A stretch of 56,534 bases of DNA from Calditrichales bacterium (GTDB lineage: Bacteria > Calditrichota > Calditrichia > Calditrichales > J004). Below, piece by piece: positions 9,459 through 17,370 of this stretch. The stretch spans positions 1-56,534 of the forward strand of contig WGCN01000073.1 in NCBI GenBank assembly GCA_015493745.1, written 5' to 3'. Every line of letters starts with the position of its first letter. Position 1 is the stretch's first letter. The translations under genes were made by a program, and so were the position numbers. Under the pieces are notes generated by a model. The model made no database searches, was not told where the DNA came from, and saw only the letters and a list, made by a program, of their open reading frames with translations.

Positions 9459-10712
9459 TTATTGTCCGTTATTGATCTTTTTTTCCATTTCCATGGCCTG
9501 GCGGGCCTCTTTGCCGGCCGGATAGTTATCGATGAGTCGTTTAAGGAGTTGCAAGGCTTTTTCCCTGTCTCCCAGGTTTTCCAAACTCTCCCGTGCGGCG
9601 GCTAAAAGCTGGCCCGGGGCCTCGGGGTCATTATAAAAGCGGGAGACGTATTCCAGACGTGTTTCAACCAAAGTTTCCGGATCCCCGGATTTACTCTTTT
9701 CCAAAGCTATGCGTTGTTTCAGGATTTTTTTAAGGGTTTTATCGGACACATTGTAAAGCATGGCCTGCTTCAGGGCATGGCGGGCTTTTTCATAGTTTTC
9801 CTTTTCCTCATAAATGGCGGAAATTTTTATTAAGGCCTCGGGACAGAGAGGAGAATTGGGGAAAGCATCCAAAATAAGCCGGAAATTGTTCAGGGCCTCA
9901 TCCAGGGCTCCGTTGTTATAGTATATTTCCGCAAAAAGATATTGCGCCCTGGCGCTTAAAGGATGTTCCGGGAATTGATTGATCAGTTCCACCAGATAGT
10001 TGCGGGCCGTTGCCGGATCGTCCCGTGAAAGCAAAGCCATCTGATAATAGCTATTGGCCACCACATCCGCTTCGGGAAATAGCTTTTGCAACAATTTAAA
10101 ACTCAGCTTCGCCCTGTTTGTTTGTCCGCTGCGTTCCTCGAAAAGGCCTTTCCAAAATAGAATCAACGCCGTGTCTTCCGAGTCGTCGATAAAAAGACGC
10201 AGATAGAGACGGCATTCATTTACCGCAAGACGATTGACACTGGGAATATCGAGGTTAACCAGCAGGTTGAGATAATTAATAAAAGCATGCCGGTAATCGG
10301 TCTCGGGTGGTTTTTCCAGAGCCTGATTCAAGGCGGCGACATGCCGGATATCCAAAACCTTACTGGTGTTATAGTTATTGATGGAATCCAGCAGGCTACG
10401 CGCCAGGGGAGCATGGGCACTGTTTCCGTGTAACAGGAGCAGCTTTAGCAGGCTGTTCCATTGTTTTACCGGCCGGTTTAGTCGTCCGTATATTTCAGCC
10501 AGATCCAGCAGGAGCTCATCCTCTTTTTTTGAATCGGGAAAAAGAAGCATGTATTCTTCCATGCCGGCGGAAGTCTCCGCCCAAACAGTATCATTAGCCA
10601 GGGAATCATTCAGGACATGTTCCCAAAAATTGAATATTTTCTGCTGAAGGTTTTGAGCAGGCAAAAGGGTGGGGACGGTTACCAGTAACAAAATAAGGCG
10701 GATATTTTTCAT
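9459..10712 (-). CDS. periplasmic TPR-repeat protein
   Basis: A 417-residue protein with a signal peptide (..TLLPA) and helical repeats typical of TPR, clearest at about residues 190-330, where units such as A.YLFAEIYYNNGALDEALNNF recur. No catalytic motif is seen. It most likely acts as a binding or scaffold protein in the envelope. Its start is one base past the end of the RqcH-like gene on the same strand, so the two are probably one transcript. Confidence 0.75.
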   Translation of the reverse strand: MKNIRLILLLVTVPTLLPAQNLQQKIFNFWEHVLNDSLANDTVWAETSAGMEEYMLLFPDSKKEDELLLDLAEIYGRLNRPVKQWNSLLKLLLLHGNSAHAPLARSLLDSINNYNTSKVLDIRHVAALNQALEKPPETDYRHAFINYLNLLVNLDIPSVNRLAVNECRLYLRLFIDDSEDTALILFWKGLFEERSGQTNRAKLSFKLLQKLFPEADVVANSYYQMALLSRDDPATARNYLVELINQFPEHPLSARAQYLFAEIYYNNGALDEALNNFRLILDAFPNSPLCPEALIKISAIYEEKENYEKARHALKQAMLYNVSDKTLKKILKQRIALEKSKSGDPETLVETRLEYVSRFYNDPEAPGQLLAAARESLENLGDREKALQLLKRLIDNYPAGKEARQAMEMEKKINNGQ

Positions 10713-10713
10713 T

Positions 10714-12366
10714 CTATATTTGATTCATGTTCAAGGGTTCAACAAAAAGCACATTCTCGTTTTTTACAGCTACCGTTCCCGGTGGGGCCTTGCGGATGCG
10801 ATTCACATAACGCGCTTCCGTATAAAGTACCGGAACGGTGCCCGAATGTTTGCTCTTACTATTGGCGGCTGCTAAACGGGCGGCCTTTTCAATAATATTC
10901 TTCGGAACAATTTCCTCTTTCCTTTGCTTTTTTATAACAACATGCGAACCGGGAACGCCCTGGGCATGAAGCCAGACATCCCATTTATTGGCAAAATGAA
11001 AGGTGAGCAGATCGTTATTCCTGGCATTCTTGCCGATATAAACATCCCAGCGGTTATCGAGTATAACCCGTTTAAAGGAAAACCTGAGATTTGAACCCTG
11101 GGCCGTCTCCGCACTATGACTTTCCTGCAGAAGATGACGCGCGATCAGCTCCTTGCGAATCTGTTTTAATTGATCAATTTTAATCGTTTTGTCTATTTTT
11201 TTAAGTAAAGCTTTAATTTCCTGCAACTCTTTTGTATACCCCGCTTTTTTTAATAAAAGAACCTCCTTGCGTTCGGTCAGGTTTTTATACTTGTTAAAAT
11301 AGGCTTGAGCATTTTCCACCGTGGTTTTTCCAGGATTGAGCTTTATTTCAACGGGTTCGTTTTTTTCGGAGAATATATTGGGCAGCGTTACCCGCGAAAC
11401 GCCGCGCGGTACTTTATGTTTAAAGCTGAGCAAAATATTGCCCTTCATATCGGCGATTTCCTTGCGTTTTTCGATATCCTGCGCTTCACTCAGCTTTTGC
11501 AGTGCTTTTTCTATCTGCTGTTTCCTTTTTGTTAAAACCCCGCTTATTTGCCGGTAGAGCACATGGTAGTTTTTGGCATAGTCCGTTTTACCTGCAAAAG
11601 CAGGCCAGGCTTTGTTTATATCCGTATATACTTCAGCATTAAAACCCTGTCCTTCCAGCCACCGGCTTTTAAACAAGGTAATTCGGAAGGTTTCCCCCAT
11701 ACGGTACAAATAAATGGGACCTTCGTTAAGCTCCCGGTTATAATCCCGTAACAGCGGTATCAGTTTTTCCTCCAGCACGGAACGGCCGGGGGTGCTGCCG
11801 GCCGCAAGGCCACTGCGCACAAGAATCTCATTCTGCATGATCTTATTGTAAGCGGGACACGCATATTTTAAAAATGCTATGACCGGAATTTTATTCCCTT
11901 TTCCGGCAAGAATGCGGCAACAATCTTCCGAGAATCCTTCTTCCATCTCATCCGGTGTTATAACTTTTCCCGGTGATCGTCCGGACTTGAAACTATCCAG
12001 AATGGTATCATCCGGTCCGCAAATATAGATATTTTGCGCCATGCCGTAAAAGAGAGCATGGATTCTGTAATGGGTGGTCGTTATGACAACGTGCTTATTG
12101 CATGGCCGAATCTCAATATTTTCGATGACCTGGCCGGTAAGTTGCGGGAAAAGTTTAAAATGAACCTTGCGTATATTTTGCTCAGGCTTTAAAAACAGAT
12201 AGGGCATGTCCCTGCGGATGGAGATATGGATTTGCAAGGGCTGATCCGCCAGGCGCAATACCACCTCGTCTTTTTGGGAGGTGTAACAGACATCCAGGGT
12301 CGCTTTAGTTATCCGCTTGCTTAAAACGTCAGTCTGACGTTTAAAAATATAGTAGTTTTTATACAT
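10714..12366 (-). CDS. rqcH: NFACT family protein (RqcH/Rqc2 homologue)
   Basis: The family binds stalled 60S/50S-peptidyl-tRNA and adds C-terminal alanine tails. 550 residues, the expected length. The region IKLNPGKTTVENAQAYFNKY near 345 marks the coiled-coil junction, and the C-terminal NFACT-R domain is clear (WDVYIGKNARNND, DVWLHAQGVPGSHVVIK). The N-terminal domain is diverged. Where RqcH has an Asp-Arg pair (GLDRI), this protein has Asn90-Lys91 (RPCNKHV). Elongation activity may thus differ. Older annotation calls it fibronectin-binding protein. Confidence 0.85.
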   Translation of the reverse strand: MYKNYYIFKRQTDVLSKRITKATLDVCYTSQKDEVVLRLADQPLQIHISIRRDMPYLFLKPEQNIRKVHFKLFPQLTGQVIENIEIRPCNKHVVITTTHYRIHALFYGMAQNIYICGPDDTILDSFKSGRSPGKVITPDEMEEGFSEDCCRILAGKGNKIPVIAFLKYACPAYNKIMQNEILVRSGLAAGSTPGRSVLEEKLIPLLRDYNRELNEGPIYLYRMGETFRITLFKSRWLEGQGFNAEVYTDINKAWPAFAGKTDYAKNYHVLYRQISGVLTKRKQQIEKALQKLSEAQDIEKRKEIADMKGNILLSFKHKVPRGVSRVTLPNIFSEKNEPVEIKLNPGKTTVENAQAYFNKYKNLTERKEVLLLKKAGYTKELQEIKALLKKIDKTIKIDQLKQIRKELIARHLLQESHSAETAQGSNLRFSFKRVILDNRWDVYIGKNARNNDLLTFHFANKWDVWLHAQGVPGSHVVIKKQRKEEIVPKNIIEKAARLAAANSKSKHSGTVPVLYTEARYVNRIRKAPPGTVAVKNENVLFVEPLNMNQI

Positions 12367-12552
12367 GTTTTCGCTTGTTTTAAAAATAGATCACTTAAAC
12401 TTTTCTTTATTCAAAAGCATAAGCGTGTTAAATTTAAAGCCTCATGAAGCGTATCTAAGCTTTAAAATAATAAAATATAGTTAATATAAACTTTTTAAAC
12501 GTGATTTGTTTCATCATTTTATAAAAAGTAAAAAACAAAAGGATGCCTATTG
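12367..12552. other. divergent intergenic region
   Basis: An AT-rich stretch between the divergent RqcH and yicC genes. It holds the inverted repeat TTTAAAGC (12433-12440) / GCTTTAAA (12459-12466) with an 18-base gap, a possible operator or hairpin. Promoters for both directions must lie here, but none matches the window's consensus convincingly. Confidence 0.4.
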
Positions 12553-13425
12553 ATGAAGAGTATGACCGGCTATGGCAAAGCCGCACATCCGGTTGACGGT
12601 TTTGAGGTAAATGCCGAAATAAAAACGGTTAACAGCCGCTATCTGGATATATATATCCGTTCAAATACATCCGTTTCCGCCCTTGAGGCCGATATCCGTG
12701 CTTTGATTAAGAAAAAGATGGAAAGAGGCAAGGTTAACCTGTTCATAGACATCCAGCATACGGGGGATGCCACGGGAAGCGCTCTTGATGTTTCACGGCT
12801 CGAGCAAATAACCGCCCAGCTTAATACCATAAAAAAAATCGCCCACATCGATGAACCGGTACGCTTGAATCATTTTTTAGCCTTCCAGGATCTTTTTGAT
12901 TTAAAGATCAATTTCGACAAACATCCCGAACTTCGGCAGGGCATCCTGCAAACGGTGGAAAAGGCGGTGGAATCCTGCAATACCATGCGCGCCGATGAAG
13001 GCGCCCATTTGTTGCGGGATATGAAAGCCCGGATCACCACCATAAATTCTCTGGTAAGCGGAATTGCCAAAAGGGCTCCGCAAAATGTCACCGAAGAGTT
13101 TGAAAAACTCAGGAAGCGCATACAGGAACTGTTGGACGGCTCTCAGGTGGATGAGGGACGCCTGGAACAGGAACTGGCTCTTATTTCAGACAAAGTGGAT
13201 ATAAGCGAGGAATGCACCCGCTTGCAGAGCCACTTAAATCAGTTGGAGAGCACGCTTTCATCCAAAACCGCTTCCGGCAAGAGAATTACCTTTATTCTTC
13301 AGGAAATTTTACGGGAAACCAATACAATTAATTCAAAAACGACCGATCTGGAAATAGCGGGCAGTGCCATTAAAATGAAAGAGGAACTGGAAAAGATAAG
13401 AGAACAGGCTCAAAATCTGGAATAG
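12553..13425 (+). CDS. yicC: YicC/YloC family endoribonuclease
   Basis: A 290-residue protein beginning MKSMTGYGKA, the family's invariant start, and ending with the conserved C-terminal domain (VDEGRLEQELALISDKVDISEE, then SHL.QL.S..). YicC proteins are reported RNases acting on mRNA and small RNA. ATG 12553 lies ten bases after AAAAGG; an adjacent TTG at 12550 gives seven-base spacing and is a real alternative. Gene order yicC-gmk is the common bacterial arrangement; rpoZ, often next, is missing. Confidence 0.93.
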   Translation: MKSMTGYGKAAHPVDGFEVNAEIKTVNSRYLDIYIRSNTSVSALEADIRALIKKKMERGKVNLFIDIQHTGDATGSALDVSRLEQITAQLNTIKKIAHIDEPVRLNHFLAFQDLFDLKINFDKHPELRQGILQTVEKAVESCNTMRADEGAHLLRDMKARITTINSLVSGIAKRAPQNVTEEFEKLRKRIQELLDGSQVDEGRLEQELALISDKVDISEECTRLQSHLNQLESTLSSKTASGKRITFILQEILRETNTINSKTTDLEIAGSAIKMKEELEKIREQAQNLE

Positions 13426-13431
13426 AACATA

Positions 13432-14007
13432 ATGACCGAAAAAACAGAGTTTATCGCTCCCTATATAATATTTTCGGCTCCGAGCGGCGCCGGAAAAACC
13501 ACCATCGTCAAACGATTGCTGGCCCGTTATCCGCAACTGGCTGTTTCCATCTCGGCAACAACCCGCCCCATACGTCCCGGGGAACAGGATGGGCTGGACT
13601 ATATTTTTATGGACAAGGAATCCTTTGAACAGGCCATCAGTCGGGGGGAGTTCCTTGAATATGAACAGGTACACGGCAACTATTACGGCACCCTGAAAAA
13701 AAGCGTACAAAACCTCAGGGAACAGGGGTATACCGTAGTTTTCGATATCGATGTCAAGGGGGCGCTGTCCATCAAGAAAACCTTTAACGAAAGTATGCTG
13801 ATCTTTATTAAGCCTCCCAGTACCGAGGTTTTGATTGACCGCCTTAAGGGAAGAAAAAGCGAAGACGAGGCGACGCTGAAAAAGCGCTTACAACGTTTGG
13901 AATTTGAATATTCATTTATGGACCGTTTTGATCATGTGGTCATTAATGACGATATTGAGGAAACCATTTCAACGGTCGAAGGCCTGATAATTAAAAAGAA
14001 TGAATAA
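13432..14007 (+). CDS. gmk: guanylate kinase
   Basis: Phosphorylates GMP to GDP with ATP. 191 residues. The P-loop SAPSGAGKTT lies near residue 14, and the GMP-binding segments SATTRPIRPGEQDGLDY and EFLEYEQVHGNYYGT are intact. Its end overlaps the coaB start by eight bases; yicC ends six bases upstream. Cytoplasmic. Confidence 0.97.
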   Translation: MTEKTEFIAPYIIFSAPSGAGKTTIVKRLLARYPQLAVSISATTRPIRPGEQDGLDYIFMDKESFEQAISRGEFLEYEQVHGNYYGTLKKSVQNLREQGYTVVFDIDVKGALSIKKTFNESMLIFIKPPSTEVLIDRLKGRKSEDEATLKKRLQRLEFEYSFMDRFDHVVINDDIEETISTVEGLIIKKNE

Positions 14008-15016
14008 CAGCCCTCTTTTCTGTAAAAATCTTTGTGGAAACCGCATTTATCTTACCGCGCCGTTATTGCCGGTTTTGACCGCCAACGGCTGGGATATACT
14101 ATTCGGGAAAAGTGTATATCAGCGCTATGCGGACTTTTTCTCCCTTTTTCCCGCTATCCGGGCCGGAAGGGAAGCGGTGAACAAAGAAGAGCCGCAACTA
14201 TGGTTTGTGGAACGTTTGCCCCGGGAAAGCTGGCCCCGGCAAACATTGGTGATCCCCGTAGGCGTTCCTACCCCGCAGCCCTCCTCAAGGGAGAACCTGG
14301 CCCGGGCCATTAGCCGGGATATCCCTGACGCGGAGGATGTTCTGGACAGATTGCACAGGATAACGGCCGCCGGGAGTCCCCTTCATGGAAAAAAAGTGCT
14401 TATCACCGCCGGACCTACGGTGGAGGATATCGATCCCGTCCGTTTTTTCAGCAACCGTTCTACCGGGAAGATGGGCCTGGCCCTGGCCCGGGCCGCTTTT
14501 CGCCTGGGAGCAAGCGTGACCCTGGTTCTGGGACCAACATCCTTAAGCGCACCGGCTTATGCGGAGGTGATAAATGTGCGCAGCGCCTCGGATATGTTCC
14601 GGCAGGTAAAACAGCACTTTGAGGCCTGTGATTATTTTGTTGCCGCCGCCGCCGTGGCCGACTTTACACCGGTCACCCGTTACAGCCACAAGATCAAAAA
14701 AAAGCCGGGTAATATGTTATTGGAACTGCAACGCACGGAGGATATTTTAAAGCATGTGGCCCGTCATAAAAAAAAGAGCCAAAAGGTTATTGGCTTTTCG
14801 GTGGAAACGGAAAAGCTCTTGGAAAACTCCCGTAAAAAACTGCTTGAAAAGAATATCGACATGATCGTTGCCAACAATCCGCGGGAACAGGGCGCCGGTT
14901 TCGCCACGGATACCAATAAGGTAACGCTTATCTATGACGGCGGCTCTGTAGACCTGGGCCTGCACTCCAAGCTGGAAACCGCGCAACGTATTTTTCAAAA
15001 GGTACGGCAATTATGA
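14000..15016 (+). CDS. coaB: phosphopantothenate-cysteine ligase (CoaB) with an unrecognisable N-terminal domain
   Basis: Residues from about 128 onward are a clear CoaB domain: GKKVLITAGPTVEDIDPVRF, SNRSTGKMG, AAAVADFTP and the Lys-rich KIKKKPG loop. It joins phosphopantothenate to cysteine in CoA synthesis. Bacterial CoaBC normally carries a flavin-dependent decarboxylase (CoaC) in its first ~180 residues. Here the first ~125 residues show no glycine-rich flavin motif, no catalytic His context and no PAMN motif. Either the domain has decayed or it is something else, and CoaC is encoded elsewhere. Overlaps gmk by eight bases and the glycosylase gene by four. Confidence 0.85.
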   Translation: MNNSPLFCKNLCGNRIYLTAPLLPVLTANGWDILFGKSVYQRYADFFSLFPAIRAGREAVNKEEPQLWFVERLPRESWPRQTLVIPVGVPTPQPSSRENLARAISRDIPDAEDVLDRLHRITAAGSPLHGKKVLITAGPTVEDIDPVRFFSNRSTGKMGLALARAAFRLGASVTLVLGPTSLSAPAYAEVINVRSASDMFRQVKQHFEACDYFVAAAAVADFTPVTRYSHKIKKKPGNMLLELQRTEDILKHVARHKKKSQKVIGFSVETEKLLENSRKKLLEKNIDMIVANNPREQGAGFATDTNKVTLIYDGGSVDLGLHSKLETAQRIFQKVRQL

Positions 15017-15774
15017 ACGAAAAACTGATCGACGACATTAAACACCTTTTGCAATGGTACCGGCTCAATTACGGTGAGACCCTCTCCATTCCCGGAGAGC
15101 TGTCCTTTGATTTGGAAGATGAGGAGACAGCGCCGGCGATCCCGGTTCCGCAACCTGCCGCCGTTGCCCGGGAGGCGGACAGGGAATCGCTTGCCGATCC
15201 GCTTAAAATCCACGGAGATCATCCGCGGTTAAAATCCTTTTACGAAGAAATCCGGAACTGCCGGAACTGTGATTTATCCCAAAGCCGGAAGCACTTTGTC
15301 TTCGGAATGGGCAATCCGCAGGCCGATATCATGTTTATCGGTGAGGCGCCGGGCAGAGACGAGGATGAACAGGGTTTCCCCTTCGTGGGGCGCGCGGGCA
15401 AGCTCCTGGATAAGATGTTGTTTGCCCTGGGGCTGAAGCGGGAGGATATATACATCGCCAATGTGCTAAAGTGCCGGCCTCCCGGCAATCGAGATCCTCT
15501 GCCGGATGAAGTGCTGCAATGCGAGCCTTATCTGCAACAACAACTGGCCATTATTCAGCCCCGGGTTGTTGTGGCCCTCGGAAGGATTGCCGCCCAGGTC
15601 TTGCTGAAATCCGGCGATTCGCTTAAAATCCTCAGGGAAAGCGAACACAGCTATAACGGTATCCCTTTTATTGTGACCTATCATCCGGCGGCTTTGTTGC
15701 GCAATTCCGGTTGGAAAGCTCTGGCCTGGCATGACCTGAAGAAACTAAAAAAACATATGGCCGGGGAGCTTTAA
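15013..15774 (+). CDS. family 4 uracil-DNA glycosylase
   Basis: Excises uracil from DNA. 253 residues; after an acidic N-terminal extension of about 75 residues, the family-4 core starts at CRNC. It has motif [18 protein letters not shown], the 4Fe-4S cysteines ([21 protein letters not shown]) and motif [10 protein letters not shown]. Overlaps coaB by ATGA. The last gene of the yicC-gmk-coaB run before a 198-base gap. Confidence 0.93.
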   Translation: MNEKLIDDIKHLLQWYRLNYGETLSIPGELSFDLEDEETAPAIPVPQPAAVAREADRESLADPLKIHGDHPRLKSFYEEIRNCRNCDLSQSRKHFVFGMGNPQADIMFIGEAPGRDEDEQGFPFVGRAGKLLDKMLFALGLKREDIYIANVLKCRPPGNRDPLPDEVLQCEPYLQQQLAIIQPRVVVALGRIAAQVLLKSGDSLKILRESEHSYNGIPFIVTYHPAALLRNSGWKALAWHDLKKLKKHMAGEL

Positions 15775-15972
15775 CGTTTTTTGTCTCTGTTTTTTATCAC
15801 CCCAAAAAACTCTTTGACAAATTATGCGGATTTCTCGCCGATTATACCGCTTTCTGCTTGAATAATGGTCTAAATTTGCTTATTCTCTGCTACACACTTT
15901 TTATATTTAACTAACAAAAACGGGACTGTGGCTTCAGCCCCGTTTGCTGTTTATATCCCAATTGGAATAACT
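15775..15972 (+). promoter_or_regulatory. dnaB upstream region with leader hairpin
   Basis: A possible promoter is TTGCTT (15876-15881) with TATATT (15902-15907), spacing 20, weak. Downstream, AAACGGG (15918-15924) and CCCGTTT (15939-15945) form a 7 bp stem extended by CTG/CAG around TGGCTT. The hairpin ends 27 bases before the dnaB ATG. Only a loose T-rich stretch follows, so it may be a weak terminator for the upstream operon or an attenuator-like leader structure. Confidence 0.5.
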
Positions 15973-17367
15973 ATGGAAAACACTCGAAACGACATAGATA
16001 TCGTACGCACCTTACCACAGGCCGTTGATGTGGAACAAATGGTTCTGGGCGCCATCCTTCTGGATGAGGAGGCGGTATCCATAGCCATGGAGAACATAGA
16101 CGCCGGTTTTTTTTATAAAGAGGCGCATAAGATCATTTTTAAACAAATCATGGAGATGTTTGACCAGCGGCAAAACATCGACCTGGTGACCCTGACCGAA
16201 GCCTTGCGGCAAAAAAATGAACTGGATGCGGTCGGAGGGGCCTATTATCTTTCCGAGATCGCCAACAGCACCCCTTCCGCGGCCGGATTAAAGAGCTATC
16301 TGGAAATCATCAAGCAAAAAGCGCTCAGCCGCTATTTGATCAAGGAATGCACCAATATTCTGGACATGGCCTTTGCCCAGAGTGAAAACATCAACGTTAT
16401 GCTGGACATGGCCGAATCCAAGATATTTGAAATATCCGAAAAACGTATGCAGAAAGGTTTTACCGGCATACAGGATATCCTGCATACCACCTTTGAAAAG
16501 ATCGATACGCTGTTCCATTCCAACACTTCGGGGATTACCGGTGTGGCTTCCGGCTATAAAAAGATGGATGAAATGACCGCGGGTTTTCAACCGGCCGATT
16601 TTATCGTTTTGGCCGGGAGGCCCAGTATGGGAAAAACCGCCCTGGCTCTTAACCTGGCCCGCAACGCCGCCATTGATCACGGCATGCCGGTAGGCTTTTT
16701 CAGCCTGGAGATGTCCGCGGAATCACTGGTCATGCGTCTTTTGTGTACCGAGGCCAAGGTAAATCAGATGGCCGTGCGTACAGGCAAGCTGGCCAAACAT
16801 GAAATGGAAAGGCTGACCAGCCATGTGGGCAAGTTGATGAACGCCCCCATATACATCGATGATTCCCCGTCTTTAAATGTTTTAGAACTTCGGGCCAAGG
16901 CGCGGCGTTTAAAAGCCGAAGCCCACGTGCAGATGCTTATGATCGACTATCTGCAGTTGATGGAAGGAACCAAAGGGGAGAACCGTCAACAGGAGATTAC
17001 ACATATATCGCGATCCATTAAAGGGATCGCCAAAGAGCTCGATATTCCGGTGATCGCTCTGTCGCAGTTGTCACGGCAAACGGAAAACCGCGATAAATTC
17101 AAACGGCCGCAGCTTTCCGACCTGCGCGAATCGGGTGCTATTGAGCAGGATGCCGACGTGGTGATGTTTGTTTATCGTCCGGAATACTACAAAATCGAAG
17201 AATTTGAAGACGGTACCTCCACGCATAATATGTGCGAGGTGATTATAGGTAAACAGCGTAACGGGCCCGTGGGCACGGTTAAACTGACCTTTCTTAAGGA
17301 ATTTGGTAAATTCGGGGAGCCCGATCTGTTTCATGATACGGCCGCTTTCCCCACATCGGAGTTTTAG
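15973..17367 (+). CDS. dnaB: replicative DNA helicase
   Basis: The hexameric 5'-3' helicase at the replication fork. 464 residues. The N-terminal DnaB domain (PQAVDVEQMVLGAILLD) is followed by a linker and the RecA-like domain with Walker A GRPSMGKTA, Walker B LMIDYLQLM and the motif QLSRQTENR. Length and domains are canonical; there is no intein. ATG 15973 gives the family N-terminus; an in-frame GTG at 15928 lies inside the leader hairpin and is not credible. relA/spoT follows after three bases. Confidence 0.96.
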   Translation: MENTRNDIDIVRTLPQAVDVEQMVLGAILLDEEAVSIAMENIDAGFFYKEAHKIIFKQIMEMFDQRQNIDLVTLTEALRQKNELDAVGGAYYLSEIANSTPSAAGLKSYLEIIKQKALSRYLIKECTNILDMAFAQSENINVMLDMAESKIFEISEKRMQKGFTGIQDILHTTFEKIDTLFHSNTSGITGVASGYKKMDEMTAGFQPADFIVLAGRPSMGKTALALNLARNAAIDHGMPVGFFSLEMSAESLVMRLLCTEAKVNQMAVRTGKLAKHEMERLTSHVGKLMNAPIYIDDSPSLNVLELRAKARRLKAEAHVQMLMIDYLQLMEGTKGENRQQEITHISRSIKGIAKELDIPVIALSQLSRQTENRDKFKRPQLSDLRESGAIEQDADVVMFVYRPEYYKIEEFEDGTSTHNMCEVIIGKQRNGPVGTVKLTFLKEFGKFGEPDLFHDTAAFPTSEF

Positions 17368-17370
17368 GAT

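Noticed and set aside
12506..12534. TTGTTT-N17-TAAAAA as a yicC promoter
   Set aside because: The predicted start would fall on the ribosome-binding site, leaving it out of the mRNA.
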